The position numbers and the translations under genes are program-made. Positions 7,231-15,915 of a stretch of DNA of 50,273 nt are shown here, piece by piece. Numbering within the stretch: the first letter of the stretch is position 1; each line of letters begins with the position of its first letter. The notes beneath the pieces are model-generated. The model ran no database searches and had not been told where the DNA came from. It saw only the letters and a list, made by a program, of their open reading frames with translations. The stretch is from positions 1 to 50,273 of the forward strand of contig NZ_CATNVD010000025.1 of the NCBI RefSeq assembly GCF_951230155.1, read 5' to 3'. This DNA comes from Parablautia sp. Marseille-Q6255. Lineage in GTDB: Bacteria; Bacillota; Clostridia; Lachnospirales; Lachnospiraceae.

Positions 7231-8277
7231 CTACTTCTTCGCATTCTCTTCCAGTTCCAGCATGTACTTATCAAAGTCAGACATAAATAATCTGTCCTGA
7301 ATCACGCGGTATTTTTCAAATTCGGTCTCCGCTTTTGCCTTTGCAATCTCCGCTGTGATTTTGCCTGCATCCTGAAGAATCTCTCTGTCATCTGCCATCA
7401 GGAATAAATCCAAACGCTTTGACCAGTCTTCCATTGTCATTGGAATATGACGTTCTGCACGGTCTTCTGCCAAATCCAAATATGCAGATACAATACGCTC
7501 TAATGAACGCATTTCCTTCTCTGAAAGATAATTCTTCGCAATGCTGACATCGCTTTTTACAATCTTTCCTTCAGGAGCTGCTGCCCATGTAGTTAATCCC
7601 ATATGTGGCTTATCAGCATCGGCCCGCTCGTAAATCAACTCCGCCGCTGTGTGTCCATGAACCGCATAATGCATCTTGTTTTGAACCTTTGCAAAGAACT
7701 GCTTTGTTGTTTTTGCTGTTCGGTCATAATCAAGAGCTGTTGCATAGATGTCTGTTATCTTCTGATAGAATCTACGCTCAGAGAGACGGATTTCACGAAT
7801 TTGCTCAAGCAAACGGTCAAAGTATTCTACTGTAAGCACAGAGCCACCATTTTTCAGGCGTTCATCATCCATGACCCAACCTTTGATGGTATAATCCTTC
7901 ACGATGCCATTGGCCCACTTGCGAAACTGTACTGCTCGCTCATTATTAACCTTGAATCCAACCGCAATAATCATTTGAAGATTATAATGCTTTGTATCAC
8001 GAGTCACCTGACGTGAACCTTCGGTTTGAACTATCCGGAAATTCCGGATAGTTGCCTCTTCCTCAAGTTCTGAGTCGGAATAAATCTTCTTAATATGCTC
8101 ATTGATTGTACGAACATCTACATCATACAATGTGGCCATCATCTTCTGTGTCAGCCATATATTCTCATCCTCATAGCGCATCTCAATACTGTCCTGCTGA
8201 TCACCCACAGAGGCAACATAGGTCAGGTATTCCGCTGCACTGGAACGGATGGTTACTTCGTCTTTTTTCTTTTTCAA
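7231..8277 (-). CDS. RhuM-family (Virulence_RhuM) protein, 348 aa
   Basis: The N-terminal two thirds match the RhuM family as I remember it: ENIWLTQKMMATLYDV, then INEHIKKIYSD, RNFRIVQTEG and HYNLQMIIAVGFKVN, with GWVMDDERLK further on. The family was named after a Salmonella pathogenicity island gene, but in most bacteria it accompanies type I restriction-modification and other defence genes; its biochemical activity is not established. The start is TTG at 8277, preceded by AAAGGAGG inside a perfect palindrome (GGAGGCCTCC), which might modulate translation. It is the last gene of the defence run, 31 bases after the DUF262 gene. Confidence 0.85.
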   Translation of the reverse strand: MKKKKDEVTIRSSAAEYLTYVASVGDQQDSIEMRYEDENIWLTQKMMATLYDVDVRTINEHIKKIYSDSELEEEATIRNFRIVQTEGSRQVTRDTKHYNLQMIIAVGFKVNNERAVQFRKWANGIVKDYTIKGWVMDDERLKNGGSVLTVEYFDRLLEQIREIRLSERRFYQKITDIYATALDYDRTAKTTKQFFAKVQNKMHYAVHGHTAAELIYERADADKPHMGLTTWAAAPEGKIVKSDVSIAKNYLSEKEMRSLERIVSAYLDLAEDRAERHIPMTMEDWSKRLDLFLMADDREILQDAGKITAEIAKAKAETEFEKYRVIQDRLFMSDFDKYMLELEENAKK

Positions 8278-8308
8278 ATAGGAGGCCTCCTTTTACGTCG
8301 CAAAATCA

Positions 8309-10375
8309 TTATTCTGCCTGTGCATCAAAGGATTGTTTCACAATTTCCATGATTTGATCCAATTCATCCTGATGCTCCATGAACAATTCTACATCGCCAT
8401 TTCCCCAACGTCCTAAACCGGTAATATCTTTACAAATACCGTTAGGATCATTAATCTCTGAAAACTTCATATTAATCGAGATACGCAATCTTTGTTTCTG
8501 AAAAACAATATCAACAAAATTAGTATCCAGTTTATAGGCAACATACAACTTTTTATATTCCTTCTTAACCGCAGGGGATAAGTTCATAATACGCTTATCT
8601 AAAGACTCGAACAGTATTCTTGTAAAAGCATTCACATCATACGTTTCCAATGAATACTTCTGCACTGCTTTTTCTTCTACTTGATATGGCGCAAGTTCTG
8701 CGGCTGTTAAAGTTGGATATGGCCAAATAGATTCTGCTTTCTTTGCTAATTCGTTTGCTCGCTCTTGGATATGTTTTTCATTCCACTTATTTTGCAAAAC
8801 CACATATTTATTAAGCCTAAGTGCACTTTCTTTGAATCCACCCGGCATATCCATCTTTTCCAAGAAAGGCCTGTCACTCATTTCAGAATTATATGCAGTC
8901 AAAGTAAGATTGCCAATTGTATGTAAATACTTTTTCTGAACCTCTTGCCACTCAGTACCAAGATCAGCTTGCCACTCTAAAGAAAGATTTTTGTTCTGCG
9001 GCATAATATGCTCAATGGTGTAATTCTCTATTATAATTGGAGCTTTGTTTTCAAAGTTTTCCAAACGACTAAGAATATAATTTCTAGCACGCATATTATA
9101 AACATCACGGCTTACAAATGCACCTTCAAACTTATCGTTATCTGGGAATTCTTTATATGTATCCTGCACCACGAAAAATGCCTTAACAGAATTCAGATAA
9201 TCATCTGGTCTAATATAATTCTTCAATGTTGCAAAGGTTTTGTTCATTGAGTTGGTCGGGATCTCACAAATTGCACGTCTCAGAACATAGCTAATACAAA
9301 GCCTCAGAATTTCCTTTAGTTCATCTGATGTAATTAGTCCTTCTACGCAATCATGATGAATTTTCAGTAAGAATGGGTAAGATACTTCCATTCTTAAATC
9401 GATAATGTCTTCATATAACTTCTTTAAATTCGTATCAGTATTTCGCTTGAATACAATGTTTGTATAATATTTTGCATATTCAAGCAAATCTTGACATAAT
9501 TCTCTGATAGTTCCAAATTCACAATTCAAATGATACAATTTGAATTCTTCATATACGCGTCCTTGCTTTGGAATGCGAGAAAGTTTCATGGTCAAGTAAT
9601 GGCGGAAGAAAGCATCCATTACTGTTCCTTGCGTTTCATAAATAAACAGCTGTTCCATAGGCCGCCAAAGATGTTCATATACATAAGTTTGTTCTGATGG
9701 CTCTAGCCCCATCAAAACAGAGTTACGAATCAAATCAGATTCAGAAAGTTCCTTACCGGTAGAATTCAAACTTTCAAAAATTGCCTGTGCATCGTCAACA
9801 GCACGATCTAATGTGATATTAACAATTTGTAATTTTCCAATTGACTCATATACCTCTGCAGGCTGAATTTCTTTATCAGCTAGCTTGTTAGCAAAAAAAT
9901 TGTAATTATCAATCAGTCTTGATCTAGTGCCTTCTGCAATTGGTTTTTCCTCAACGAGGCTTATAAGAATATCTCTATCTGTTTCAGTCAGCAGTAACTT
10001 ATATCGTTCATCACCACTTTCATACTCGTTTTTTAGAAGCATATTATCTATACGACGAGCATTGATTGTTGTGTCACTTGGATTCTTTATTGCATAATCG
10101 CGCAAAGCCAGAAGAAGCAGCGTTAAGGTAGTCATTCGCTGTTGGCCGTCAATAATCATATATTTCTGAACACCTGTTGGCATTGCCTGTTCAGCAATAT
10201 TAACAATAGAACCTACAAAATGGCCCACTTTACCTTTTCTCTGCATCTCTACAATATCGTTCCAAAGTCGTTTACACTGATCTATATCCCAGCTGTAGAA
10301 TCTCTGATAAACCGGAATCAAGAATTGCTTATTTCCGTTCAATATCTCATAAATATTGCCTTTACGTGCATCCAT
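8309..10375 (-). CDS. DUF262/DUF1524 (GmrSD-like) protein, 688 aa
   Basis: The N-terminal DUF262 domain (ParB/sulfiredoxin-like NTPase fold) is seen in LIPVYQRFYSWD near residue 20 and the diagnostic IDGQQRMTTL near 76. The C-terminal DUF1524 HNH-like nuclease domain is seen in YTIEHIMPQN near 455 followed by HTIGNLTLT and an asparagine-containing NSEMSDRPF. This architecture is that of single-chain relatives of GmrSD, the type IV restriction enzymes that cleave modified (for example glucosylated) phage DNA. It starts 12 bases after hsdR, so it is translationally close to the type I system. Inference: it broadens protection to phages whose DNA modification blocks HsdR. Confidence 0.85.
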   Translation of the reverse strand: MDARKGNIYEILNGNKQFLIPVYQRFYSWDIDQCKRLWNDIVEMQRKGKVGHFVGSIVNIAEQAMPTGVQKYMIIDGQQRMTTLTLLLLALRDYAIKNPSDTTINARRIDNMLLKNEYESGDERYKLLLTETDRDILISLVEEKPIAEGTRSRLIDNYNFFANKLADKEIQPAEVYESIGKLQIVNITLDRAVDDAQAIFESLNSTGKELSESDLIRNSVLMGLEPSEQTYVYEHLWRPMEQLFIYETQGTVMDAFFRHYLTMKLSRIPKQGRVYEEFKLYHLNCEFGTIRELCQDLLEYAKYYTNIVFKRNTDTNLKKLYEDIIDLRMEVSYPFLLKIHHDCVEGLITSDELKEILRLCISYVLRRAICEIPTNSMNKTFATLKNYIRPDDYLNSVKAFFVVQDTYKEFPDNDKFEGAFVSRDVYNMRARNYILSRLENFENKAPIIIENYTIEHIMPQNKNLSLEWQADLGTEWQEVQKKYLHTIGNLTLTAYNSEMSDRPFLEKMDMPGGFKESALRLNKYVVLQNKWNEKHIQERANELAKKAESIWPYPTLTAAELAPYQVEEKAVQKYSLETYDVNAFTRILFESLDKRIMNLSPAVKKEYKKLYVAYKLDTNFVDIVFQKQRLRISINMKFSEINDPNGICKDITGLGRWGNGDVELFMEHQDELDQIMEIVKQSFDAQAE

Positions 10376-10387
10376 ATCGCACCTCCA

Positions 10388-13300
10388 TTACCTCTTTTCT
10401 CCATAAGAAACCGTATCCTCTGCCACTTTGCTTAGTTCTATTTCAGATACATATTTATAGAGTTTTTCCTCTTTTCGTGGTTCCACATTATCCGTCCAAA
10501 GCTCACACTGACTAATTACTGTGCTTATTGCAAAATCATAGTCTTCCGGCGGATACTTATATTTCTTAAGGAGTCGCTTAACCATCTTACGCATCTGTGC
10601 TCTAGCAGTTTCTTTCTTCTGCCAATCGATAGTGCGATTCTTACGAAGCATTTCTGTAAGTTCTCTTGTCAGAGCAATCAATTCATCATTCTTATAAAAA
10701 TCCTTGATATGCTCAGGTTTTGTAAGAGCATCATAAAATGCAAGTTCTTCTTGTGAAAGTCCCAGTTTCTGACCATTCTTATAGAGATTTGCAATCTCTT
10801 CTGCAGTTTTCAGAAGTTCTTTAATAACCTCTTCATTGGTGATTAGTCCGTTATAATAAGAGTTCATCAGTTGTGCTATTTTCTCCGAAAATTTTTGTGA
10901 TTGTACCACATTTGTTCTCTTATAGAGAGCCACTTGCTCAGCCATAAGTTTTTTCAAAATCTCGACAGCTATATTTTTTTCCTTCATTCTAGAGATTTCG
11001 TCCAGGACTGCTGGATCAAACAGGCTGAAATTTTCACCGCCACTCTTGCTGCTGTCAAATAAGCTGATGACACCTTCGCTCTGTACTGCCGCTTTCAAAA
11101 GTTCATTGATTTGATCATTGATCTCAGTAAGCGACAAACTTTTTCCACCTGTTCCACCATACGTGATCTTAATAACCGTAGAACGCAAAGCCTCCATATA
11201 AGCCGCTTCATGCCGTTCCTGCTCTGTTGTCATACTGGAACAGAGCGAGTGTGATTGTTTCAAAAGCATGGCTTCCTTCAAGAACAAATCTTTTCTTTCT
11301 GGTATACTTGCATCGAGAATAAAGTTTACGCCACCCGTAATAAGCTTAGCCATTGTAAGTGGAGAGCCACCTACAAATCCGCTAAAATCAAAGCCATGCA
11401 ATAAATCTTTGCAAACTTGTAGCTTTTCCTGAAACTTCGGATATGCCATCTTTGCAATGTTCATATCACCGTATTTAGACTGATCACGTTTCGTATATTC
11501 ATTCATTGCAGCCTTTAAGGCCGAGGCAATTCCAACATAGTCTACGATCAATCCGCCCTCTTTATCCTTGAATACACGGTTAACACGGGCAATAGCCTGC
11601 ATCAAGTTATAACCATGCATCGGCTTATACACATACATGGTAGCCAAAGAAGGTACATCAAAACCGGTGAGCCACATATCAACTACAATGGCAATCTTCA
11701 TCGGGTCATTGTTGTCTTTAAACTTCCTTGCGAGCTCTTCTTTGTGCGATTTAGTTCCGATGATCTCTTTCCAATCTTCCGGATCGTTGTTGCCGCCAGT
11801 CATAACTACACCGACTTTATTCGTCCATTCAGGTCTAATTTTCAAGATTCGGCGATAGATTTTCATTGCAATCGGACGAGAATACGCCACAATCATGGCT
11901 TTACCCGTCAGAAGATTTGCTCTATATTTTTCGTAATGTTCAACAATATCATCACAAAGAGATTCTATTGTTGAATCAGCTCCCAGTACACTTTCCATCT
12001 GACCAAGCATTTTTTTACTCTTCTCGATTGTTTGTGCATCGGACTGCTGCTCTAAGACATCATAAGTAGAATCAATTAACGCCAATGTGTTCTCATCCAA
12101 CTTCAAATGAACAACTCGGCTTTCATAATAAACCGGACAAGTAGCACCATCTTCCACGGCCTGTGTCATATCATAAACATCGATATAATCACCAAAAACT
12201 TCACGAGTGTTTCTGTCTTTGGCTGAAATCGGTGTACCAGTAAATCCGATAAAGGTAGCATTCGGCAACGCGTCATGGATAATACGAGCATTACCAATTA
12301 CAGTATGCGCTTCCTTTTCACCGTTTTCATTCTCTGACATAACGATTTTTTCATCAAAACCATACTGCCCACGATGTGCTTCATCTGCCATAACAACAAT
12401 GTTTCTGCGTTCTGACAAAGCCTTCTCTCCACGTTCAAACTTGAACATTGTTGTAAATATAATTCCATTTGCACTTCTGCCATCAAGAAGTGACTTCAAA
12501 TGTTCTTTGCTCTCTGCCTGTACCGGTGTCTGACGCAAGAAATCTGCGCATTGTGAGAACTGTGCATAAAGCTGATCATCCAGATCAATACGGTCTGTCA
12601 TAACTACGATAGTTGGGCTATCTAATGCATCTTGCAACAAATGTGCATAGAATACCATCGACAATGACTTACCAGAGCCCTGTGTATGCCAGAACACGCC
12701 GCCTTTACCATCGGTCTTAGTGGCTACCTTCGCCTTTTCAATTGCCTTGCGTACTGCAAAATACTGATGATATCCAGCTAATACTTTGAATCGACTATTG
12801 CTGACGCCTGAGAAAAGAATAAAATTTTTCAAAATATCAAGTAGACGTTCCTTTTGGAACATACCCTCATAGAAGGTTTCAAAGGAAGCATACGCAGTAT
12901 CTTCGTAATTACCGTCTTTGGTTTTCCATTCCATAAAACGATCTAATCCGGAGGTAATAGTTCCGGCCTTATTCGTAGACAAGTCGCTAATTACACAGAT
13001 TGCATTGTAATAAAAGATAGATGGAATATCCTGCATATAATTGCGAATCTGATGATAGGCATTCTCAGCTCCTACCTCGTCCTTAGCCGGGCTCTTCAAT
13101 TCCATCAAAACAAGAGGCAATCCATTAATAAATAAAATAATATCTGGACGACGGTTATTTCCGTTTTCTAAAAACGTAAACTGATTTACCACATAGAAAG
13201 AGTTGTTCTTTACGTTGGCGTAATCAATCAAACGTACAATAGATGATTGCTCCTCGCCCTTTACAAAGAACTTAACCGTGATACCATTTTGCAGATAATC

Positions 13301-13555
13301 CATGAAAATGATGTTCTTCTGCAACAGACTTCCAGTATCAAAATTCTTCAATTTGGCTAGTGCCTCATCTATAGCTTCTACAGGCAGACCACGGTTGATA
13401 CGCACCAAGCTATCTCTCAGAATAGAGTCCAGAAGCGGACTGGTATAATCTCTATCAAAATCCGGAGCGTAGAGGTGGTCATAGCCCATGTTTTCAAACA
13501 ATTCAATGATTGCTTGTTCGTATGTATCTTCTGTAAATAAACTCGGCATATTCAA
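10388..13555 (-). CDS. hsdR: type I restriction endonuclease, R subunit, 1055 aa
   Basis: Motor and nuclease subunit of the type I restriction complex; with HsdM and HsdS it translocates and cuts unmethylated DNA. The N-terminal nuclease domain has PDIILFINGLPLVLMELK (the PD...ExK pattern) near residue 137. The helicase part follows with TQGSGKSLS (Walker A, near 290), VVMADEAHRGQ (DEAH box, near 385) and GFTGTP, then QAIARVNRVF in the second RecA-like domain (near 660), and a helical C-terminal region. Length is normal. The start ATG at 13555 has AGGAGG directly upstream, only about 30 bases beyond the start of the inverted hsdS segment. Confidence 0.95.
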   Translation of the reverse strand: MNMPSLFTEDTYEQAIIELFENMGYDHLYAPDFDRDYTSPLLDSILRDSLVRINRGLPVEAIDEALAKLKNFDTGSLLQKNIIFMDYLQNGITVKFFVKGEEQSSIVRLIDYANVKNNSFYVVNQFTFLENGNNRRPDIILFINGLPLVLMELKSPAKDEVGAENAYHQIRNYMQDIPSIFYYNAICVISDLSTNKAGTITSGLDRFMEWKTKDGNYEDTAYASFETFYEGMFQKERLLDILKNFILFSGVSNSRFKVLAGYHQYFAVRKAIEKAKVATKTDGKGGVFWHTQGSGKSLSMVFYAHLLQDALDSPTIVVMTDRIDLDDQLYAQFSQCADFLRQTPVQAESKEHLKSLLDGRSANGIIFTTMFKFERGEKALSERRNIVVMADEAHRGQYGFDEKIVMSENENGEKEAHTVIGNARIIHDALPNATFIGFTGTPISAKDRNTREVFGDYIDVYDMTQAVEDGATCPVYYESRVVHLKLDENTLALIDSTYDVLEQQSDAQTIEKSKKMLGQMESVLGADSTIESLCDDIVEHYEKYRANLLTGKAMIVAYSRPIAMKIYRRILKIRPEWTNKVGVVMTGGNNDPEDWKEIIGTKSHKEELARKFKDNNDPMKIAIVVDMWLTGFDVPSLATMYVYKPMHGYNLMQAIARVNRVFKDKEGGLIVDYVGIASALKAAMNEYTKRDQSKYGDMNIAKMAYPKFQEKLQVCKDLLHGFDFSGFVGGSPLTMAKLITGGVNFILDASIPERKDLFLKEAMLLKQSHSLCSSMTTEQERHEAAYMEALRSTVIKITYGGTGGKSLSLTEINDQINELLKAAVQSEGVISLFDSSKSGGENFSLFDPAVLDEISRMKEKNIAVEILKKLMAEQVALYKRTNVVQSQKFSEKIAQLMNSYYNGLITNEEVIKELLKTAEEIANLYKNGQKLGLSQEELAFYDALTKPEHIKDFYKNDELIALTRELTEMLRKNRTIDWQKKETARAQMRKMVKRLLKKYKYPPEDYDFAISTVISQCELWTDNVEPRKEEKLYKYVSEIELSKVAEDTVSYGEKR

Positions 13556-13581
13556 CCTCCTGTATTTTTCGTTATGTTTCT

Positions 13582-14262
13582 ATGGTAAACAAGAATTTAG
13601 AGCAGCAAGCAATGGCAATTTTTAATAATGCAATAGAACAGTCAAAGTCTGTTACTTATGTTGAGTTAGGATCATTGGCTGATGTTAAAGGTGGAAAAAG
13701 GCTTCCTAAAGGAGCAAATTTGATGAGTATACCTAATTCACACCCTTATATTCGTGTTCGAGACCTCAATGATGTCGTATTTGCCAGTCTTTCAGCAAAT
13801 TACGAGTATGTTGATGATGAAACACAAAAGACGATTTCACGTTACATTACGACAACAGGTGACGTATTGATATCTATCGTTGGAACAATTGGATTAACAG
13901 CAATTGTAGATAAATCATTGAACATGGCAAATTTAACGGAAAATTGTGTTAAGGTCACGAACCTACATGGCATCTCCCCAGAATACCTTCTCTTATATCT
14001 TCGTTCTCAACACGGATCTGAAGAAATTAAAAAAGGTACTGTTGGAGCTGTTCAAGCAAAATTACCAATTAAAAATATTCAGGCGCTCAGTGTTCCGTTG
14101 TTACCACAATCTGACTTGCAGCCATTAAATGATACATTAAAAGTACTTTTTAATCAGCTGTCCATAAATGTTGCAGAATCCAAGTGTTTAACAGATATTA
14201 GAGATTCATTATTACCAAAGCTGATGTCCGGCGAATTGAATGTCTCCAACCTTGACCTCTAA
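13582..14262 (+). CDS. hsdS: inverted second half of hsdS (target recognition domain 2 and C-terminus), 226 aa
   Basis: This is the only plus-strand gene in the defence run. It encodes a type I specificity subunit from the central conserved helix (NKNLEQQAMAIFNNAI) through a second target recognition domain (LADVKGGKRLPKGA, YIRVRDL, GDVLISIVGTIG) to the C-terminal conserved helix ending RDSLLPKLMSGEL. It has no convincing ribosome binding site. Residues 3-6 lie in a 15-bp sequence (13586-13600) repeated in inverse orientation near the 3' end of the other hsdS half. Flipping the segment would join the halves in frame into about 397 residues, the normal HsdS length. In the present orientation it is probably silent. 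Confidence 0.88.
   Translation: MVNKNLEQQAMAIFNNAIEQSKSVTYVELGSLADVKGGKRLPKGANLMSIPNSHPYIRVRDLNDVVFASLSANYEYVDDETQKTISRYITTTGDVLISIVGTIGLTAIVDKSLNMANLTENCVKVTNLHGISPEYLLLYLRSQHGSEEIKKGTVGAVQAKLPIKNIQALSVPLLPQSDLQPLNDTLKVLFNQLSINVAESKCLTDIRDSLLPKLMSGELNVSNLDL
13586..13600 (+). repeat. left inverted repeat of the hsdS inversion segment
   Basis: TAAACAAGAATTTAG, identical to the reverse complement of 14267-14281. It encodes part of NKNLE in hsdS in both places and in the same codon phase, so recombination between the copies keeps the reading frame. Confidence 0.85.
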
Positions 14263-14798
14263 GCCACTAAATTCTTGTTTATCCTATCATTGAGTGCAAT
14301 TTTATCATCAAACGCCTTCAGGAATGAGCCGATTTTTTCTTGTTCAATCAATGGTGGAACATCAATTTCAAGATTCTTTACCACATCCGTCTGCACACGC
14401 TGTCGTCCAGATGAGCCGACCATAGATTTTATCGCTGGTTCTCTTACTTCCGGGCTGCAAACGAGATAGTACAAGTAGTCTTTATCAGCGATTCCTTCTT
14501 TTGCTCGGAATACGATATATTCCGTTGAGCCAAAGCCAACTTCTCCATCATTTAAGATTGAAACCTGAGCTGTTTTTCCGTTTTCTAAACACGGCGTAAT
14601 TCGTGCCATAATTGTATCTCCATTACGGAACTTCGTACCACCAGAAAAACATTCTTCAACATAATATGGAATATCGCGATAAAATGGGCGGAGCACATCC
14701 ATAGGGATTTTCTTAGCTATAGCACCTTTTTTTATTGTTTCTCTCGGATTGAAATCTGCAATATCAGAGAGCTTCTTTTTTGTCCATTCAGATTTCAT
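14259..14798 (-). CDS. hsdS: first half of hsdS (target recognition domain 1), 179 aa
   Basis: Encodes the N-terminal half of the DNA-specificity subunit of the type I system: WTKKKLSDIADFNPRE, a proline-rich TRD (KKIPMDVLRPF, GGTKFRNGDTIMARITPCLENGK, GFGSTEYIVFR), then VPPLIEQEKIGSFLKAFDDKIALNDRINKNL of the central conserved helix (written here in overlapping pieces: VPPLIEQEKIGSF and FDDKIALNDRINKNL). The frame then ends after two extra codons. I choose ATG 14798 with GGAGG upstream; a frame to 14822 lacks support. A half-size HsdS could in principle dimerise to give a palindromic specificity, but the normal reading is a switched-off gene. Confidence 0.87.
   Translation of the reverse strand: MKSEWTKKKLSDIADFNPRETIKKGAIAKKIPMDVLRPFYRDIPYYVEECFSGGTKFRNGDTIMARITPCLENGKTAQVSILNDGEVGFGSTEYIVFRAKEGIADKDYLYYLVCSPEVREPAIKSMVGSSGRQRVQTDVVKNLEIDVPPLIEQEKIGSFLKAFDDKIALNDRINKNLVA
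14267..14281 (-). repeat. right inverted repeat of the hsdS inversion segment
   Basis: Reverse complement of 13586-13600, perfect over 15 bp. It lies within codons for NKNL of the first hsdS half. Confidence 0.85.
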
Positions 14799-14862
14799 AC
14801 TCAATCGCCTCCAGTTTTTCACGAATTACAAATTCGTTTATTCTTTCTTGTCCTGTATTCAT
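14788..14862 (-). CDS. 24-codon open frame before hsdS, possible leader peptide
   Basis: ATG at 14862 opens a 24-codon frame (MNTGQERINEF, then VIREKLEAIEYEI) that overlaps the hsdS start by 11 bases. Its end resembles the HsdM C-terminus (KKLGAIGYEL), so it may be a remnant of a duplicated hsdM tail or a translational coupler. No ribosome binding site of quality is seen. Confidence 0.25.
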   Translation of the reverse strand: MNTGQERINEFVIREKLEAIEYEI

Positions 14863-14865
14863 AAG

Positions 14866-15006
14866 CTAACTCTCACTTTCAGTTTCATCTTCATCCGTTC
14901 TATAAGCATCTTCAACCGAATAAGTAGCATCATCCAGCATCTTAACATCTATGCCTACGTTGATTGTGTCCTGTGTTTTTCCTCCATCTTTCAATTCGTA
15001 TATAAA
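14866..15006 (-). pseudogene. in-frame continuation of the PIN gene after its TAG
   Basis: This stretch is open for 46 codons in the PIN frame. The encoded pattern of alternating hydrophobic residues followed by an acidic tail looks like a beta-rich C-terminal end, continuing naturally from IEYYIEAAL before the TAG. No start codon with a ribosome binding site serves it alone (a TTG occurs at codon 5). The simplest reading is the cut-off C-terminus of the PIN protein. Confidence 0.45.
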
Positions 15007-15915
15007 CTACAAAGCTGCTTCAATATAATATTCAATTCCATTCTCGTCCGAATTCAAGGATTCAATATTATCAATGCTAATCAAATGAGCTGTAGTTGAA
15101 GTAATCAACCGTCCTTTTTCAACAAGACCAAAGTCTCGCTCTATTATCTGCACAGAAAAATCTCCAGAATTTAACCAATCAACAATTTCCTTATTTTCAT
15201 CATAATCTTCAATTGGTTGATACGAATATTTGTCAATTTCCTTTGCCCACGCTTCTAACTGCACCTTAACTTCATTTTCATTTTTGCATATGAACAGTGA
15301 TGAATCTGATACATTTTCTGCAAACTCCTTTAGCAGAAATTCTCCAAAAGCATTATCTTTGGAATAGTATATGATTTTTGAGTTGCGGTGTTTTAATGCA
15401 AATTCCAAAACACTTTCCCATAACAATGCATCCTTAAATCCTTTATCAGACTTTTTATCTTTTCCTTCAAAAGGAGGTAATTTACTAAATGCACGATTCA
15501 CTATACTTTCAAATCTATCATTAGAAGCAATTGGAATTTCTATAACGCTATTTCCTCTTCCTGAAATCTCCTTCTTATATTCCTCAATCTTAATTTTTAT
15601 ATATTCTGGATAATTTATTGTAGGATTCTCCTGTATAGAATACTCAGGAAACTGTTTCTTTGATATTGTACTTTTATATGTAACAAGCAATTCATCATGC
15701 TTTTCTATAATCTGCTTCTCCATTTCACTCCAGACAACTGATGGGATAGCTATGGTTACATATTCATATATATCAAGTTGTTCAATCATACCAACTACAT
15801 GTTCAAATGTTGCATTGAAGCTAAAGGTTGTGAAATCTGCCTTCTTTTCATATGCTTGAAACAACGCATTCGTATCAAAAATCAAACAATACGTTATTTC
15901 ACTGCTTGAGCTCAT
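15007..15915 (-). CDS. PIN-fold nuclease-like protein between hsdM and hsdS, 302 aa
   Basis: The N-terminus CLIFDTNALFQAYE places an aspartate where PIN domains have their first metal ligand. Further acidic positions fit the fold: WSEMEKQ (near residue 83), GFKDALLWE (near 160) and YYSKDNAFG (near 190). PIN domains cut RNA in toxins and RNA-processing enzymes; here the operon position suggests a defence accessory, possibly an RNA-cleaving back-up. ATG 15915 overlaps the hsdM stop by 17 bases, indicating coupled translation. The TAG stop at 15007-15009 is followed in the same frame by 46 sense codons (YELKDGGKTQDT, VGIDVKMLDD, EDAYRTDEDE) to a TAG at 14866, so the protein may be truncated by a point mutation. 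Confidence 0.75.
   Translation of the reverse strand: MSSSSEITYCLIFDTNALFQAYEKKADFTTFSFNATFEHVVGMIEQLDIYEYVTIAIPSVVWSEMEKQIIEKHDELLVTYKSTISKKQFPEYSIQENPTINYPEYIKIKIEEYKKEISGRGNSVIEIPIASNDRFESIVNRAFSKLPPFEGKDKKSDKGFKDALLWESVLEFALKHRNSKIIYYSKDNAFGEFLLKEFAENVSDSSLFICKNENEVKVQLEAWAKEIDKYSYQPIEDYDENKEIVDWLNSGDFSVQIIERDFGLVEKGRLITSTTAHLISIDNIESLNSDENGIEYYIEAAL

Larger units (their letters stand above)
13586..14281. other. invertible DNA segment switching hsdS between split and full length
   Basis: The 696-bp segment is bounded by 15-bp perfect inverted repeats (13586-13600 and 14267-14281). It contains the inverted 3' half of hsdS. The first half ends NKNL-Val-Ala-stop because the repeat is followed by the tail end of the inverted copy; the second half begins Met-Val-NKNL-EQQ. 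Inversion would give an uninterrupted specificity gene whose stop lies near 13605, about 50 bases before hsdR. Known hsdS inversions use a tyrosine recombinase, but none is encoded in this window, so the enzyme must act in trans or lie elsewhere. Confidence 0.8.

Noticed and set aside
14259-14798. hsdS first half as an independent short specificity gene
   Set aside because: The presence of the missing half in inverse orientation, with matching repeat phase, makes a split gene more likely, although a half-size dimerising subunit cannot be excluded.
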